The position numbers and the translations under genes were made by a program. A DNA stretch of 64,000 nucleotides from Phytophthora colocasiae (Eukaryota > Oomycota > Peronosporomycetes > Peronosporales > Peronosporaceae). Where the stretch lies: assembly GCA_018806915.1 (NCBI GenBank), contig JAGKQI010000006.1:1-64000 (forward strand), written 5' to 3'. The notes under the pieces were generated by a model. It had not been told where the DNA came from. It searched no databases and was given only the letters and a program-made list of their open reading frames with translations. Positions 20,935 through 30,865 of the stretch are shown in pieces; the first letter of the stretch is position 1; each line of letters begins with the position of its first letter.

Positions 20935-21150
20935 TCATCCCTTCTTGGACATGCCCTCGTGGAGGATTTTCAAGCCCTTGTTGTCACACCAAAAATGGCA
21001 TTTACTGTGGTATGTGACGCCGTTGCTTGCACAGACTTTGTCATCAACGCAAGTAGTGGCCCTAGCAGAGGCACAGGAAAAATTTAGATCTTCAGCTGAC
21101 ATTCCGACAACCAGAAGCGAGGCGAAAACGGTCAGAATGGAGAACTTCAT
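20935..21150 (-). CDS. Secreted Kazal-like protease inhibitor, sixth cysteine missing
   Basis: The ATG at 21150 starts a 71-residue protein. Residues 1-19 are a signal peptide (KFSILTVFASLLVVGMSAED). The remaining part has a Kazal-like spacing: CASARATTC, VCASNGVTYHSKC and HFWC give five cysteines, with the YxxxC signature as YHSKC. The sixth cysteine expected near the end is Ser (GMSKKG), whereas the relic at 25.0 kb keeps Cys at the matching place. Kazal inhibitors of oomycetes act in the host apoplast against serine proteases. With one disulfide lost, folding or inhibition may be weaker. The reactive-site P1 residue cannot be assigned with confidence, and the domain is short at the C-terminus. 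Confidence 0.75.
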   Translation of the reverse strand: MKFSILTVFASLLVVGMSAEDLNFSCASARATTCVDDKVCASNGVTYHSKCHFWCDNKGLKILHEGMSKKG

Positions 21151-21345
21151 GGTGTTTAACGTGGGTCTGGGAGAGACTTGGAAGTTTTCTTAGTGTGGTG
21201 TGTTGCTGGTATATAGCAAAGTGAACAGGACTAGATCTATGTGGCTTCTAATCGAGGAAGCAACAATTCACGACATGGGCAACATCAGAGATTACCACAA
21301 ACAATCTTTGATGTCCTGCGCTGTAATGGCAGATGAGTTATAGAC
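21151..21345 (-). repeat. Shared 5' region of the Kazal family
   Basis: About 190 bp upstream of the Kazal start is repeated, with changes, at 20042-20245 (inverted) and about 25195-25385 (same strand). Common pieces include AACATCAGAGATTACC, GTCATGAATTG-like and CAAAGTGAACAGG-like stretches. It marks the duplicated unit and probably includes the promoter. Confidence 0.65.
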
Positions 21346-22148
21346 ATATAGGCATCTTCTACTTCTATAAACCTGTTCAGTTTGATACATTGAGCTCAAG
21401 ATCGTGAAAAATTGCAGAGTCTAAGACTAGAGAGACTGAGCACACAAGCAGTGCTTGGTTCTTTCTGCAGGCATTAGTCGTCGAAATCCTTCGACAACTC
21501 GGTTTGGAACCGCCGAAGTGTTACCTTCTCCTGAACATCGAATTTGATTCCTCGTACGTAATGGCGAGTTGGGCTCGTTGACGTATAAAGTGGTGAGGCT
21601 TCACACATCAATACTCATCTTGGTGCATAGTTAAAAAAAAATAGATGAAGAAGTCTTTTCTGTATTATGCAAGGCTCGCATCACGCTTAATTTGCAGGGA
21701 GTAAACGCACGTACCATGTTTAAAATTATGCATAACTGGCTGAAGTTTTCAGCTCCATCTCTCTGTTCACTCTGAAATCTGCTCGTGTGCTAACGCTGCA
21801 TTGTACTGTTGTGAGTGTTTCTAGGTCGGTTGGAGATACAGAGGACCAAAGCAACGGATTTATTAGTACTACTTCGGCTGCAACATTTCTTAGAACAGCT
21901 TGTGGTTTCCGAAGATATGATGAAGTTGACAATGGGCGAGAAAAATACTACCGTCGAAGAGCTAATGCAGAAGCACAAGGAGCTCGACGTCACGAAAAAT
22001 ACTGTGAACTGCTCTTCCTATGGAGTCAGAGCGGGCGATGCCACCCCATGAATTCAAATTGTTTTCATACAACCCGTTATCTATCAAAGTATCCATAAGA
22101 ACCAAACTGAAACATGAGTGTGCCAGTATTTCTCTCTGCAGGTCACAA
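21346..22148. other. No recognisable gene
   Basis: A plus-strand frame at 21815-22051 (LLRLQHFLEQLVVSEDMMKL, helical) is open but has no family-like motif and no obvious start context. Everything else is short. Confidence 0.4.
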
Positions 22149-22922
22149 TTAAAGAGGCCATGCGTTGTCTAAGTGGTCCTCGTAGTGCTCATCACTGAAC
22201 GGAACCTCCGCATCACCAAATGATGCCTTATCGTTGAGAACCACGCGGGCCGCATCCGTCAATTGTTCCCACATGATCAAGTCATGATATTCCCCATCCC
22301 AAGGGGCAAAGTCCATGTACGGGAAAATGTCACTCATCTTGTACTCAAATCGGAGAGACGTGTTCGAGCCGTAATGTACGACGCGATTGGAGAAGCGGCG
22401 GCGGCCCGTCTTCCGGTAACCAGCAAAGCTTGAAGCCCACACCTTCAGTGTCTTGTGATACTTCGTGTCGGACTCGGACATGGCAACTCCAACAATCTTT
22501 GGCGTCTCCAAGTCGGGATTATCGATCCACACAACGACGTTCTTCCAGTCGTGACGCCTTGTGGGGATACCTAGCGTGGAAAATCCCTTCGGGAAGTACC
22601 AGGAGTACATGATGGCCCACAGATCCTTGTGCCAACCGGCTCGTCCGTAGATTTGAGCTCCTTTTGGTGCGTACTTACACGCATCGTTCCCATTCGTCCC
22701 TTTCAGTCCACCAGTGACTTCACCGGCGGGATTGACGGCTGGAAACGGGACGCAGATAATGAATGGAGTGTACAATTGGGGTTTGAACTTGATGGCAGCT
22801 TTTTCCGAGACGGTAACAGGCTCAGGTTGTGGAAAAGGCTCGATCTTGTCGTGGTCAATAGTCGCAGACGTACTAGCAGCTAGAATCGCGAAGACGATCG
22901 CGGCGAGACACTGAAGCTTCAT
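22149..22922 (-). CDS. NLP (NPP1/necrosis-inducing-like) secreted protein
   Basis: The gene is complete, 257 residues from ATG 22922. Residues 1-20 form a signal peptide ending near ASTSA. The mature protein has the two cysteines of type 1 NLPs (CVPFPAVN and CKYAP). AIMYSWYFPKG is the usual stretch upstream of the heptapeptide. The signature heptapeptide, usually GHRHDWE, reads TRRHDWK here, so the glycine-histidine start and the terminal glutamate are both changed. That glutamate helps hold the metal ion needed for membrane damage in known cytolytic members, so this copy is probably non-cytolytic; this is inference. NLPs act in the apoplast. A similar copy at 49.6-50.2 kb shares the change. 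Confidence 0.88.
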   Translation of the reverse strand: MKLQCLAAIVFAILAASTSATIDHDKIEPFPQPEPVTVSEKAAIKFKPQLYTPFIICVPFPAVNPAGEVTGGLKGTNGNDACKYAPKGAQIYGRAGWHKDLWAIMYSWYFPKGFSTLGIPTRRHDWKNVVVWIDNPDLETPKIVGVAMSESDTKYHKTLKVWASSFAGYRKTGRRRFSNRVVHYGSNTSLRFEYKMSDIFPYMDFAPWDGEYHDLIMWEQLTDAARVVLNDKASFGDAEVPFSDEHYEDHLDNAWPL

Positions 22923-22929
22923 CTCGAGT

Positions 22930-25029
22930 CGATGAAAGAGAAAGTGAGAGAACTACAGCGCATGGCCAAGCTGGCTTGATCATTCTACGGTAGACTCTAC
23001 CTACACGTGGAGACATCCTCAAACGAAACACATGTAGTACGCATAATCTTGGTTTCTTGTGTTCATGTAGCAATACTAGAACAGCTAAAATATCGCCGAC
23101 TTTACCGTCATAAATGGCGGTGAACAGGTGCACAATCATACCGACAACAAAGAGCAAAGCGGACTAATGGCTCAAAGCTTAACAACTGTAGCCTACCGGT
23201 ATCTACGTACACTTGTCCCCTGAGAGTAAATTCCCGATTTCAGAATAAACCCTCAAGTGGCCTACCACCCTTCACGGGATCGTCCTTGCAGCTTCCTCAA
23301 CGTGTTCCAGTCCAACAAGAGATAGGAATCGTTGGAGCTTGATTCAACTAATCACCACTACACCAGCAGCATTCATGAAAACGAGTGCTCCGTAACTTGT
23401 GATGGGGTTGATACCCATAGCAGTGACAACACGTTTGGGAGCAGATCAGCAAGTCCCTTCTTGGCTTCCAGCTCATCCCCGATTACTTCCATCTCGTGGC
23501 TACTGATGAAGACGTCGCAATCCAAATGTCGTTACTTGCTGCACTCCTATTACTTTATAAACCCAATCTCTAATTTCTCCCGAACCAGCCAAGTTGCCTT
23601 TTCTCCTTATTGTACGTACGCCGACACACACATAATGCGAGACAAAGACGAAATAATCGTTGGTAAAATGCTCGCTAACTCGATAGAAGTCGATTCTCTA
23701 GTTAGTGGACAAGTCGTTTCGTTAATATCTACTCGGACTGATTGAGTATTGTCGGGCACCGGAGTACATATCGCACACATCATTTCGAAAAAGGCTCCGG
23801 AACTTAAACACTGACGATCCTTATCCAGAAAATCCGCGATATAATGCTTGTGTGCCTTTGCCAGACCTGATTCCAGTGGCATTGACGTTACCACTTAAAA
23901 ATCTTGGGATCACGCATTGTATTTCGTGATATTTTCACATTATACTATCAAAGGCAAAGATCATATTCACGTAATTTGTTGGTGTCTGCGTGCACAACTT
24001 CGACTAAGTTACCAGTTCATAAAACAGGTGTGTCACTTTCTATCGATAAAATGACCGTGAAGGCGACATTCCTTAGTAATTCGTACCACAACACTGTAAG
24101 TACTAGCACAACTAGTATATTTCTCTTGTAAAGCATACGTCTTGTTGATCGACGAAAGCACTAGGAGAAAGGCCCCGAAAGAACCCCATCATGAGCCCGA
24201 CAAGACAAGTCTGGTGAAAACCTCTTTACGTCGGTCTTTTGCTTCTCTTAGTTTCGACGTGTGTTGCCTCACATAGGAGGTGTAAGAGTGGACCTTTCCC
24301 ACAGATAAAGGCGCGACTTTCTTCTCAAAACATTCGGCGGAATGACTGGAATGTACTGCTATAACCGACACAAGCAGTATCTTCTCACCCTATGAGTGAA
24401 CTTGGATGCCATCCAATGTACATTCATGCTACATTATCCCGATATCTACCACTGCGAAGATGTCTTGCCCCAGTGGTGCATGATGTCCTATTACGATTGT
24501 TCTTTAGAGACCTTATCATTTGGTCACGACTGCATTTCCTGAAAGCACTGTAAACCCAACGATTCAGCAGTACGTTCGAGAGTCGAGTGTAGCGATTGAA
24601 ACGCTGGAACACTGTTTCTTCTCGTTGGCGCAGAATTTTTACAGCTGACTTTAGTCACGAGACTGGAAACACCACCACAAACTACTGTTGCTGTTGTTGT
24701 GGAAAGCCCACACATTTTCATGCTATTTGGCGGCTACGCAACAAAATTCACTTCAAGGAGACGGAAACAGAACATTTAAGCACTCAAAGTGTGTTGAATT
24801 CGCTTCTTTCTCTTCCACAATCTAGCCCCCCCCCCGCGAAAAAATGTATTCGCTTCATCGACACTACCAGCATATGTATCTGTATAGCAAGAAGCTTACC
24901 CAAAAGCAAGTGACCGACTATGGACTTCCCGACTGTAATTAAACTTCTTCTTTTTAAGAAGTTGTATGTAGATATTACTAGTACATCACTAGCGAAACGA
25001 CATGTCCACTAAGTAACTTCTTCTTCCAG
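22930..25029. other. Two-kilobase region without a supported gene
   Basis: Many short frames occur on both strands, such as a 95-codon minus frame at 23607-23894 and a 137-codon plus frame at 23332-23745, without domains I recognise. A C-rich homopolymer run is at about 24827-24836. AT-rich stretches surround 24950-25000. No RNA gene can be supported. Confidence 0.45.
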
Positions 25030-25190
25030 TCCCTTCTGCACATGTCCTCGTGGAGGATTTTCAAGCCCTTGTTGTCACAGTCTCGTATCACGGAATACCC
25101 CTAGCAGAGGTGCAGTTAAAACCTCGGGCGGCAGCGGTTCCGGCGATATCATGAGCGAGGCAAGTACAGGCAGAATGGCGAATTTCATGG
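25030..25190 (-). pseudogene. Kazal-type inhibitor relic with internal deletion
   Basis: The minus strand begins MKFAILPVLASL (start at about 25190). It loses family similarity within the mature part and regains it near 25030-25080 with the C-terminal Kazal piece CDNKGLKILHEDMC, after an in-frame stop. The central cysteines are gone. It is useful as a reference: the last cysteine is kept here, while the full gene at 20.9 kb has Ser. Confidence 0.72.
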
Positions 25191-25559
25191 CTTCGGTCTG
25201 GAGATCTTGAAAGTTTGTTTTTATGAGTGATGTGTTGCTGATAAATAGCAAAGTGAATGAAACCAGAGCTACGTACTTGGCTCCTAATTGAGGAAACTAC
25301 TATTTACGACTGGTGCAACATCAGAGATTACCAGACAAGTAATCTTTCATGCCCTGCGCTGTAATGGCAGTGCGTTATTCGCATGTAGGCACCTTTTTAC
25401 TTTCTGAGTATGCGTAACTTAACCCTATAGTGCGCCTCAACGATTGACTATACTATACAATTTTATGTTGAGCTCAATATCGTTGAGTACAGCGGGAATC
25501 CATGCATTTGTACGAGTACAGATCACCCTATTCTTGGTACAGAGATCGTAGTTTGAATT

Positions 25560-26095
25560 ATGCGTTCTACGCAGAAGGTAACCCTCTTCCTCTGGATCAG
25601 CGTAGATAACCCACAGCCCAATAATACCGACAAGTTTGGGGAGGATTTTCATTTGGATGAGGACCAAAATTCACGTCCCGGTGGTGGTTCCTGTGGACGT
25701 TTAATCCTCCAGCATTGGTCGCATTTTGGAAGGCATTATCTCCTTGGTGATTCGATATAAGGATTCATATCTACGTTTGCTCTTGTCACTCGAAACTATG
25801 GGATTCTCTTTGGATATGATTCACAATGAATCGATGTACACACCCACCTCTCGTGATCCTCGGAAATATCTTGCGAAAAAAACACTGATGTATAGAGACA
25901 GAAGTCCAGCTGATGAACGCCTATGGGAGACTCGATCTGAACGATTCTCAATCTGAACGATTCTCAATGCCTTATTATTGTATCAGCGGACGTTTTATCG
26001 ACGAATATTTCGTCTTTGCCAAGCAATATGTGCGATATGAGGTGTATCAGCGTATGCTCAAGAAGGAGAAGCAGAAACTACTTTAGTTCATGGTG
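25560..26095 (+). pseudogene. Crinkler (CRN) relic
   Basis: Pieces match the Crinklers of this window. DKFGEDFHLDEDQ at about 25630-25670 corresponds to the stretch before the HVLVVVP motif. FIDEYFVFAKQYVRYEVYQRM and KKEKQKLL near 25990-26080 correspond to the distal NTPase region (YFVFASQYVLEEIYRRL in the 37-kb copy). Most of the gene is deleted and the frame changes between pieces. The Harbinger element begins about 20 bp after the last recognisable piece. Confidence 0.65.
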
Positions 26096-26104
26096 GGGCT
26101 CTTA

Positions 26105-26140
26105 GAGCGATGTTCAAATAAAAAAGCGATTGCTTTTTCG
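26105..26140 (+). repeat. Harbinger left terminal inverted repeat
   Basis: It matches 29431-29466 in reverse complement with two mismatches over 36 bp. Confidence 0.9.
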
Positions 26141-26280
26141 AGCTAACTTATTGCATAGACAGGACCCTCCAAAAAGGAGGCCGCGAATTTGCCGACTCAA
26201 AGGCGGCAAAAGAAGTAGATTCGATACCCACTTTTCTGCAGGAGAGCTAACTTTTTCGCTAGCGCACAAAGAGCTCCAAC

Positions 26281-27844
26281 ATGGATCATCATTCTGCGCA
26301 GGAGTTGCACGAAGAATTCGTCGCCATGGACGTCGACAGCGTCGTGGGCGTTATGCCAGGTGAGGCTGCTTCAGCTGATAGGGATGCTGACGCCGCGACG
26401 GAGCTCTGACACGGCATCTGTGCAGGCAGAAACCTACAAGATCTTCAGCAAGAAGCCCATGTTTTGCTGGATGAAGCGGACGTGGATATGACCGCTGAAT
26501 GTGATCAAGACGCTGAGGAGGACTTGTTTCTGATGCTGAGCTTGGTATTTGTCGTACTGGGAGCTGCTTTTGGTACGATGGACTGGAGATCACTTCGAGC
26601 GGCCCCCAGTGAATGGATCACGGTTTGCTCGGACTTCTTCTACAAGCTCAAAGCCCAACGATCACCCAAAGCTTATCGAAAGACTCTTCGCTGCACGCCA
26701 GAGTCATTTGACATGCTCTGTTCGTTCCTGGAGCCCCGCTACTATGCTAAATACGGCCTGCCGGGGAAGAATACCCAGTACGCGTTTGATTTTGGAGTTG
26801 CTGTGCTGCTTGCATACTATGGAAATGGATGCGGACAAGATGGAGATGGAATAGGAGGAGCTGCTGTACAGCTTGGCATATCGAGAGGCGTAGCAAGCCG
26901 CTACATTAAAAATCTCGAAAAACTACTTCATGAAATGATGGACGACGTGATATACTTCCCCGCGCCATCTTCGGAAGATGAATGGAGTGCACTAGCGGAA
27001 GGGTTTGCTGCTCGCAATGCAGATTTCCCTGATGTTGCGTGCATTTTTGACGGCACACTGATTCGTACTCGACGACCAAAAGATTTCCAGGTAAGTGCTC
27101 TCTACGTTGAATTCAAACACATCGCCAATCGATTGGTGTTCACTGCTAATGTTGTGCTGCTTTGTTGCAGGGATTTTATGATAAAAGCGGCAAGCCTTCA
27201 TATAATTGTCTGGCAGCGATTGACTACCGCTTTAAGTTTCGGTATCTGGGAGTGTTTAGCGGCAGTAATTCCGATCAATCCATGTGGAACCAGTCTACAG
27301 TCTTAGGTGCTCGAGCTCGCGATTTGTGCCCTCCTGGTATCAATTGGTTGGGTGACGCAGGCTTCAAGCTGTGGCCATTTTAATGGTACCATTTGATGAG
27401 CGTGGGGCAAGCGCCTAACGAGCATGCAACGTTGGTACAAGGAATCTGTTCCATTGATGTTGATGAGTTACTAAATGTGCGATATTCCACCGCAGCTACA
27501 ATTACCATCTTTCAGAGACTCGGATTTTAGTGGAATGCGTGTTTGGGCGACTGAAGGCTCGTTTTAAAGTGCTTCATGGTGTGACAGATCGACGAAAACA
27601 CACCACAAATGCCAGAATGATTTGCGCTGCTGCTGTCCTGCATAACCTGTTGATCGACATCGGCGACAAGCAATTCAAGCCAAAGAAACGAAACGAAGAG
27701 GCGATTCGTAAAGAGCGATGTGATTCCAGACATGTTATGTCTTCCTTCAATAAAAACTGGGATAGGACACCAGAAGAAGTCGAACTTGCTATTGCGAAGC
27801 GCAATGCATACGCACGCCGCTTTTATCAAAACGATAACGAGTAA
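26281..27844 (+). pseudogene. Harbinger DDE nuclease (HARBI1-like), broken
   Basis: Exon 1 (26281-26359) starts MDHHSAQELHEEF. A 66-nt intron (26360-26425) and an 80-nt intron (27091-27170) have GT-AG ends and keep the frame. The first DDE aspartate region reads FPDVACIFDGTLIRTRRP. GFYDKSGKPSYNCLAAIDYRFKF follows the second intron, then FSGSNSDQSMWNQS and LGDAGFKLWPF up to a stop at 27381-27383. A disordered stretch of about 145 bp follows. The C-terminal part resumes at 27530 with ECVFGRLKARFKVLHG, which includes the catalytic glutamate region, and ends at 27844. The lesion is confined to the region between the second and third catalytic residues. Such nucleases cut and paste the element together with the Myb-like partner. 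Confidence 0.82.
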
Positions 27845-27861
27845 TAAAAAAACGTCGATGA

Positions 27862-29216
27862 TCAGAAGCCGTACTCGTGCACCTCGGAGTTATCCGTCGA
27901 TCGCTTGGTCATCTCTTCGAAGAGGCTAGCGGTCAGCTGCTGTAGCCCTGCGAGGCTACGCATCAGCGCCTCACTGGTAACTCGGTGTTGTTCATTAGAA
28001 GCTTCAATTGAAGATGTCAATCTGCCAAACAGTTCAGTCATCTCTCCATTAGGTCGAGGAGGCTGGTGGCGTTTTGAAAACACTCGTTCAATGGCCTCGA
28101 ACCCCGATCGCAGTGTTTCACTAACAGCATCAGCAGGTCGCTTTGTTGAAGACTGTTTAGCTTGAGTGTCACGAGTTTTTTTGGCTTTAGCTGTCGCTTT
28201 GGCTTTTTCACGTGCTTGGTGAGCCTCACTGGGCGATTCACTTGACTCGCTCTCCGATTCAAGTTCGTCATTCACTCCACCGTCACTCTCAATACCCTTA
28301 CCGGTACCCGTCTCTGTAATTGCTTCACCAGTGCAACCTGGACGCCGTGAGAAAACTTCGCATAGCAGTGGCCAGAGTGCGGTCAACTCGGGGCCAAGTA
28401 CCTTTAGATATTTTGGGTTCACTTTGACAGGATCACACGTCAAATTTCGTGGTACATCATCATCTGTAGAACTGCAATCAGAATGTTCATCATCGTCGCC
28501 ATTAAGCAGAAAGTCAACAGGCATTTCAGGATACTTGCGCTCTTTGTGATCTCTGTCTTCGTCTTCATCATCTACTGGACGGTTTCCTGTTGCCATCATG
28601 CGCTGTCGTCTAGCCTTGTAGCCCGATCGAACTGCGTCCAACTTGTTTTTAAACTGCTTCACGAGCACCTCACGCGGTTTTGCGTCTCCCCATGCCTGCT
28701 CCGCTAACGCGCGCTGCTGAAATACGTTGATGGTATCTTCCCACAAGGCTCGTTGAGCCTGTGTATTGGAGTTCTTCGTGGAGAACTTTTCAGTATGCGC
28801 TTGTTGCGAAAGCGCGCTTCGATTGCAAGTGCAGTAAGCTGTACGGTCCACTTCATGCTGGTCACTTCACCGGGTTTTGACTTTTGGACGTCCGTGCCCT
28901 TCGCCTTTGATTTCTGGGCCTTCCGTGCTTTCGACTTGGTTTTACTGGTCGATGCAGCAGAATTGGCGATCTTCTTTCTTTTCGGCGCAGACTGACTCTC
29001 TGGATCAACTCGGCGCGGTGTTGACGTGCCATCCTTGTCGTCAGGGCTCGTATCATTTCCGTTGGAGTGATCTTCTTCATATTCTGTGTAGTAAGAGGGT
29101 AAACCTAGCGATGACGGTGGCGCAGTCACCGTTGCTATCTGCACGCGTGTGGAAGCAGCTGCCACCGGATGTGGAGTTCCTGCATCTCTTCCACGCTTGG
29201 ACAGTATCGTAGGCAT
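27862..29216 (-). pseudogene. Harbinger Myb/SANT-like DNA-binding protein, frameshifted
   Basis: The start is likely ATG 29216 (MPTILSKRGRDAG). A basic, Ala/Lys-rich linker (KTKSKARKAQKSKAKG) leads into the Myb-like domain (MKWTVQLTALAIEARF). A frame change lies near 28800, after which the domain continues as AQRALWEDTINVFQQRA and FKNKLDAVRSGYKARRQ. The C-terminal half is rich in Ser/Glu and ends with a predicted helix region (EALMRSLAGLQQLTASLFEEM). In Harbinger transposons this protein binds the ends and brings the nuclease to the nucleus. The frame change is the only clear defect. Confidence 0.75.
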
Positions 29217-29430
29217 GCTTGTAGTGTCCACAGGTCTTGCGCGCATGTGCGCAACACTCGCTGCGCAACGGATGCGGAATGCGGAGTGCATGTCAAAAAT
29301 GGAAACTCTTAAAAATCGCATGCTGTTTCATAGGCTTAGCTATAAAAGTCGTCACGACTACTTTTCCTGACTTGGACATGGAGACTGCTTTTTCCGCCGC
29401 CTTATTTTCTCGGCCTAGATAAGTCGTAGG

Positions 29431-29466
29431 CGCAAAAGCAATCGCTGTTTTATTTGAACATCGCTC
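29431..29466 (-). repeat. Harbinger right terminal inverted repeat
   Basis: Reverse complement of the left repeat. TTA follows directly at 29467-29469. Confidence 0.9.
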
Positions 29467-29520
29467 TTACTGCAATCCGTGACTTGTTGATTGAAGACCG
29501 ACTTTGGCATTGGTCACTGC

Positions 29521-30240
29521 GGTTCGACATACTCCTTTAACAACCAGGAATACGACGGTCCCTACTTCATCTTAAAGGTGGGGCTGTCCCAGGACATACA
29601 GCGGTGACTAGGCGAGCACCGGGCCAGTAGCTCATCCGCGAACGTGAAGTTTCTGCTCGGGGTGGAGTTAAAGGACTATGACCGCGTCGACGCAGAGTCC
29701 GAGCTGAAGACCAAGCTGACGGCACTTGGCCTCTCTCGTCCTGTTTCCAGGAGGGCTGACTACAGAGACGTTCGTCTTTCACAAGGACAATCTTCCAATG
29801 ATCCACGACGTCGTCTGCGCGTTGAGGACCGCGTTTAAGCCTCCAGAAACAAGAAGAACCGGCGACCACATCAACGCCGTTGAAAACCCGTTCGGCAGGG
29901 ATTCGCATTTCAGCCACCGCGGACAGAACCTGGTGTGCTCGGACTTCCCTAGAAGGTCGAGTTCTTTCTCGTTACCGGTGGGGGGGGGGGGGGGGGGTAA
30001 TACGCGTACCTGAACCCGCAGACGACGTCGTGGATTATTGGAAGATTGTCCTTGTGAAAGACGAACGTCTCTGTAGTCAGCCCTCCTGGAAACAGGACGA
30101 GAGAGGCTAAGTGCCGTCAGCTTGGTCTTCAGCTCGGACTCTGCGTCGACGCGGTCATAGTCCTTTAACTCCACCTCGAACAGAAACTTCACTGCGCCTT
30201 CGTATTCCTGGTTGTTAAAGGAGTATGTCGAAACTCCTGC
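29521..30240. repeat. Large fold-back (inverted) repeat around a G-run
   Basis: The left arm (about 29521-29830) and right arm (about 30005-30238) are reverse complements. The match is nearly perfect for about 180 bp (29646-29825 against 30012-30195), and the outer parts also match (GACATACTCCTTTAACAACC against its complement near 30210-30230). The left arm has roughly 60 extra bases. The loop of about 170 bp contains a run of at least 17 G at about 29981-29997. Both arms encode FLFEVELKDYDRVDAESEL-like peptides, so the repeated unit was once coding. The family is unknown to me. Confidence 0.8.
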
Positions 30241-30865
30241 CGGTGAGAGTGCTGGGATCCCGTTGGAGGCGTGTTGCCACCGCACGAAACTTCGACAAAC
30301 GCTTTTGCTTTGATGTGGACGTAGGCTTCTCTTGGCAGATTGAAGAGTGAATGCCAGGCAAGACTTCTGGTCTAGAGGGTGGGGGTGCACTTTGAAGCGA
30401 AGTGGAGAGGAATCCACAATGGATGGATGGCTACATGGGTGCATGGTCAGTAAGTACATGTATAAGTATTGTTGTATAGTATATAGAACATCGATTGAAG
30501 TTCAGATACCGGTTTTACGCGGATCCGCGCAAAGGCACCACACTCCACGCATAGCGAGCTCAGTCCTAAAACTTGGGATATATACAGAGAACCGATTGAA
30601 GCAGCTTGTGACGTGTTTGCAAGGCGCTTCCTCCACGTGCATGACGCACACGTGCAGGATATAAGCACAAAAAGTCACCAGTCAGGATCTGAGTAGGGTA
30701 GTACCGTGAACGACATTGTATTGAGCAGAGATAAATCCTTTTTATTTATATACCTGTCCAATGATATAAATAGTCTATCTAATAGGACTTGTATAAATAA
30801 ATATTACCACATACCGGTATGCGTGGCCAGTCGACCACTAGGAATCGCTCTTGAGAGTGTCAATA
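30241..30865. other. Region upstream of the HD-domain gene
   Basis: No gene is supported. It is AT-rich toward 30720-30820. The promoter of the SAMHD1-like gene must lie here, but I cannot name an element. Confidence 0.4.

Larger units (their letters stand above)
26105..29466. mobile_element. Complete PIF/Harbinger DNA transposon, 3,362 bp
   Basis: Terminal inverted repeats of 36 bp begin GAGCGATGTTCAAATAAAA at both ends, with two mismatches over the 36 bp. The element is flanked by a direct TTA at 26102-26104 and 29467-29469, the 3-bp target duplication typical of this superfamily. It carries the usual gene pair, a DDE nuclease (+) and a Myb/SANT-like protein (-), which are convergent, with stop codons only 18 bp apart. 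Both are damaged, so the copy is not autonomous unless another copy supplies proteins. Identity of the ends and the preserved target duplication suggest a fairly recent insertion. Confidence 0.88.

Noticed and set aside
20042..21345. The duplicated 5' region of the Kazal family as a miniature transposon (MITE)
   Set aside because: The shared block continues into the coding sequence and has no terminal inverted repeats or target duplication, so gene duplication is simpler.
24640..24900. Repeated TGTTGTTGTGG-like stretch and C-run as an RNA gene
   Set aside because: No stable fold or conserved core could be drawn by eye; it looks like simple sequence.
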